This document shows positions 15,110-16,213 of a stretch of DNA of 16,213 bases, piece after piece. Under the pieces are notes generated by a model. It made no database searches. It saw only the letters and a program-made list of their open reading frames with translations, and was not told the DNA's origin. The stretch spans positions 1 through 16,213 of the forward strand of contig JAKAGP010000006.1 in the NCBI GenBank assembly GCA_021825785.1, written 5' to 3'. Made by a program: the position numbers and the translations under genes. Positions within the stretch are counted from its first letter, which is position 1; each line of letters opens with the position of its first letter. Origin of the DNA: Nitrospirota bacterium. Lineage in GTDB: Bacteria; Nitrospirota; Thermodesulfovibrionia; Thermodesulfovibrionales; JdFR-88.

Positions 15110-16213
15110 ATGGGGAAAAAACTTGAGCGGCACGGCCGGCTGGTCGTGCTTCTGGGGGATGCAGCGGCCATATCCATGGCCTATTTCCTGGCTTTTTACC
15201 TGCGCTTTGACTTTTCTTTGCCTTCAGAGCAGGCATATAACTTTCTGCTGACTTTACCGCTGATAATACTGCTCCGCATTGCGACTTTCTATTATTTCGG
15301 TCTCTATAACGGCATCTGGCGCTACGCCAGCATGGCGGACCTCACCGCTATATTCAAAGGGATATTGACCAGCCAGGTGTTCGTAATGGCGGCGGTGTTG
15401 TTCGTGATGCACGCGCATTTCCCGCGCTCCGTGCTTATCATCAGCCCTTTCATTGCCTTCATCTTCATAGGCGGCATACGCTTCGCCATACGGGCTACCC
15501 GGCATATCCGTTACCCGGAGGTGGGCGAGAATCAGTCCCGTCTGCTGATCTTCGGCGCGGGGGACCTGGGCGAGGCCGTGCTGCGCGACCTGCAGCGCAA
15601 TCCGGGCTGCTATGCCGTGGTGGGCTTCCTGGACGACAACGCTTTAAAACACGGCCGTCACATACACGGCGTGAAGGTGCTGGGCGGGCGCGACAAGATA
15701 GCCGAGACGATAAAGCGCTACCAGGTGGACGAGGTGCTGGTGGCCGTGAACCACAGCCGCGGCAAGCTGATAACAGACCTGATAAACGTCTACAACGCGG
15801 CGGGCCTTCCCCGCAAGGTGGAGTTCAAGACCCTGCCCACGATGAACGAGCTCATCAGCAAGAAGCGCCTGGCGCCCGACATACGCAAGATAGACGTGAC
15901 GGACCTGATGCACCGCCGGATAGTGGATATAAACATGGCCCTGGTTAAGGCCGGCGTTAAGGACAAGGTTGTCTTGGTCACCGGCGCCGGCGGCACCATA
16001 GGCGGCGAGCTAGCCCGCCAGATCCTGGAGCTGGGACCGAAGAAGCTTATACTCCTGGAGAACCACAATACCGCGCTCTTCTACATAGACAAGGAGCTGC
16101 GCGAGAAAGGCTACGCCGACAGGATAGTGAGCGTCCCCGGCGACATACGCGACGAGAGCCTCTTAAAGAACCTCTTCGAGACGCACAAGCCCGCCTGGGT
16201 TATGCACGCGGCC
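15110..16213 (+). CDS. CapD/WbpM/FlaA1-type nucleotide-sugar 4,6-dehydratase (N-terminal 368 codons, runs off the right edge)
   Basis: The frame is open from ATG 15110 to the window edge. Membrane helices in the N-terminal third (about 12-32, 44-62, 84-102, 108-124) are followed by a first Rossmann domain with FGAGDLGE (148-155). DVTDLMHRRIVDI (262-274) leads into the second, catalytic Rossmann domain starting VVLVTGAGGTIGGELARQIL (287-306). The usual sequence there is TGAGGSIGSEL, so T296 and G299 are mild variants. Family members have about 600-650 residues; the catalytic motifs beyond the window cannot be checked. The enzymes convert UDP-GlcNAc (or a related sugar) to the 4-keto-6-deoxy form for bacillosamine, FucNAc or QuiNAc. 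Placed after the initiating phosphoglycosyltransferase, it probably makes the first sugar. There are 109 bases to the previous gene. Confidence 0.95.
   Translation, partial: MGKKLERHGRLVVLLGDAAAISMAYFLAFYLRFDFSLPSEQAYNFLLTLPLIILLRIATFYYFGLYNGIWRYASMADLTAIFKGILTSQVFVMAAVLFVMHAHFPRSVLIISPFIAFIFIGGIRFAIRATRHIRYPEVGENQSRLLIFGAGDLGEAVLRDLQRNPGCYAVVGFLDDNALKHGRHIHGVKVLGGRDKIAETIKRYQVDEVLVAVNHSRGKLITDLINVYNAAGLPRKVEFKTLPTMNELISKKRLAPDIRKIDVTDLMHRRIVDINMALVKAGVKDKVVLVTGAGGTIGGELARQILELGPKKLILLENHNTALFYIDKELREKGYADRIVSVPGDIRDESLLKNLFETHKPAWVMHAA

Overview
The window is a surface-polysaccharide (capsule/exopolysaccharide or O-antigen type) biosynthesis locus of the Wzx/Wzy class. The gene order, envelope chemistry and Shine-Dalgarno-type starts point to a didermal bacterium. 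GC-rich DNA with heavy use of ATA (Ile) and AGG (Arg) codons, a B12-binding-type radical SAM gene inside a glycan operon, and small GC-rich palindromic repeats remind me of environmental Elusimicrobiota, Omnitrophota or deltaproteobacterial-type genomes. That placement is an impression from reading, not a classification.

Layout. Bases 1-618 (minus strand) hold the first 206 codons of a DUF3800 protein that runs off the left edge. Bases 619-825 are a divergent intergenic region with one promoter candidate per strand and a palindromic repeat. From 826 to 15000 thirteen genes lie on the plus strand. All junctions are short gaps or overlaps, so they are probably one transcription unit: winged-helix regulator, Wzz/BY-kinase fusion, RfbH/ColD-like PLP enzyme with a His-His active site, Wzx flippase, GT2, Wzy polymerase, FkbM methyltransferase, RmlD-like SDR, GT8-like transferase, GT4, radical SAM enzyme, membrane GT2 and a small initiating phosphoglycosyltransferase. 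A 109-bp gap (15001-15109) packed with dyad symmetries precedes a CapD/WbpM-type nucleotide-sugar 4,6-dehydratase that runs off the right edge.

How they would work together (inference). The CapD-type enzyme makes a 4-keto-6-deoxy nucleotide sugar. The PglC-like transferase starts the glycan on undecaprenyl phosphate. The GT2, GT8-like, GT4 and membrane GT2 enzymes extend it. The PLP dehydratase and the SDR supply a deoxygenated sugar; FkbM and possibly the radical SAM enzyme add modifications. Wzx flips and Wzy polymerises the unit, and the Wzz-kinase sets chain length and export. No outer-membrane export protein (Wza/OPX) or nucleotidyltransferase is visible here.

Composition changes sharply at about 4180. 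The regulator, kinase and especially the PLP enzyme are GC-rich. The block from Wzx through FkbM (4198-8596) is clearly AT-richer with different codon choice, and GC rises again toward the right end. This is the usual mosaic of a serotype-determining locus.
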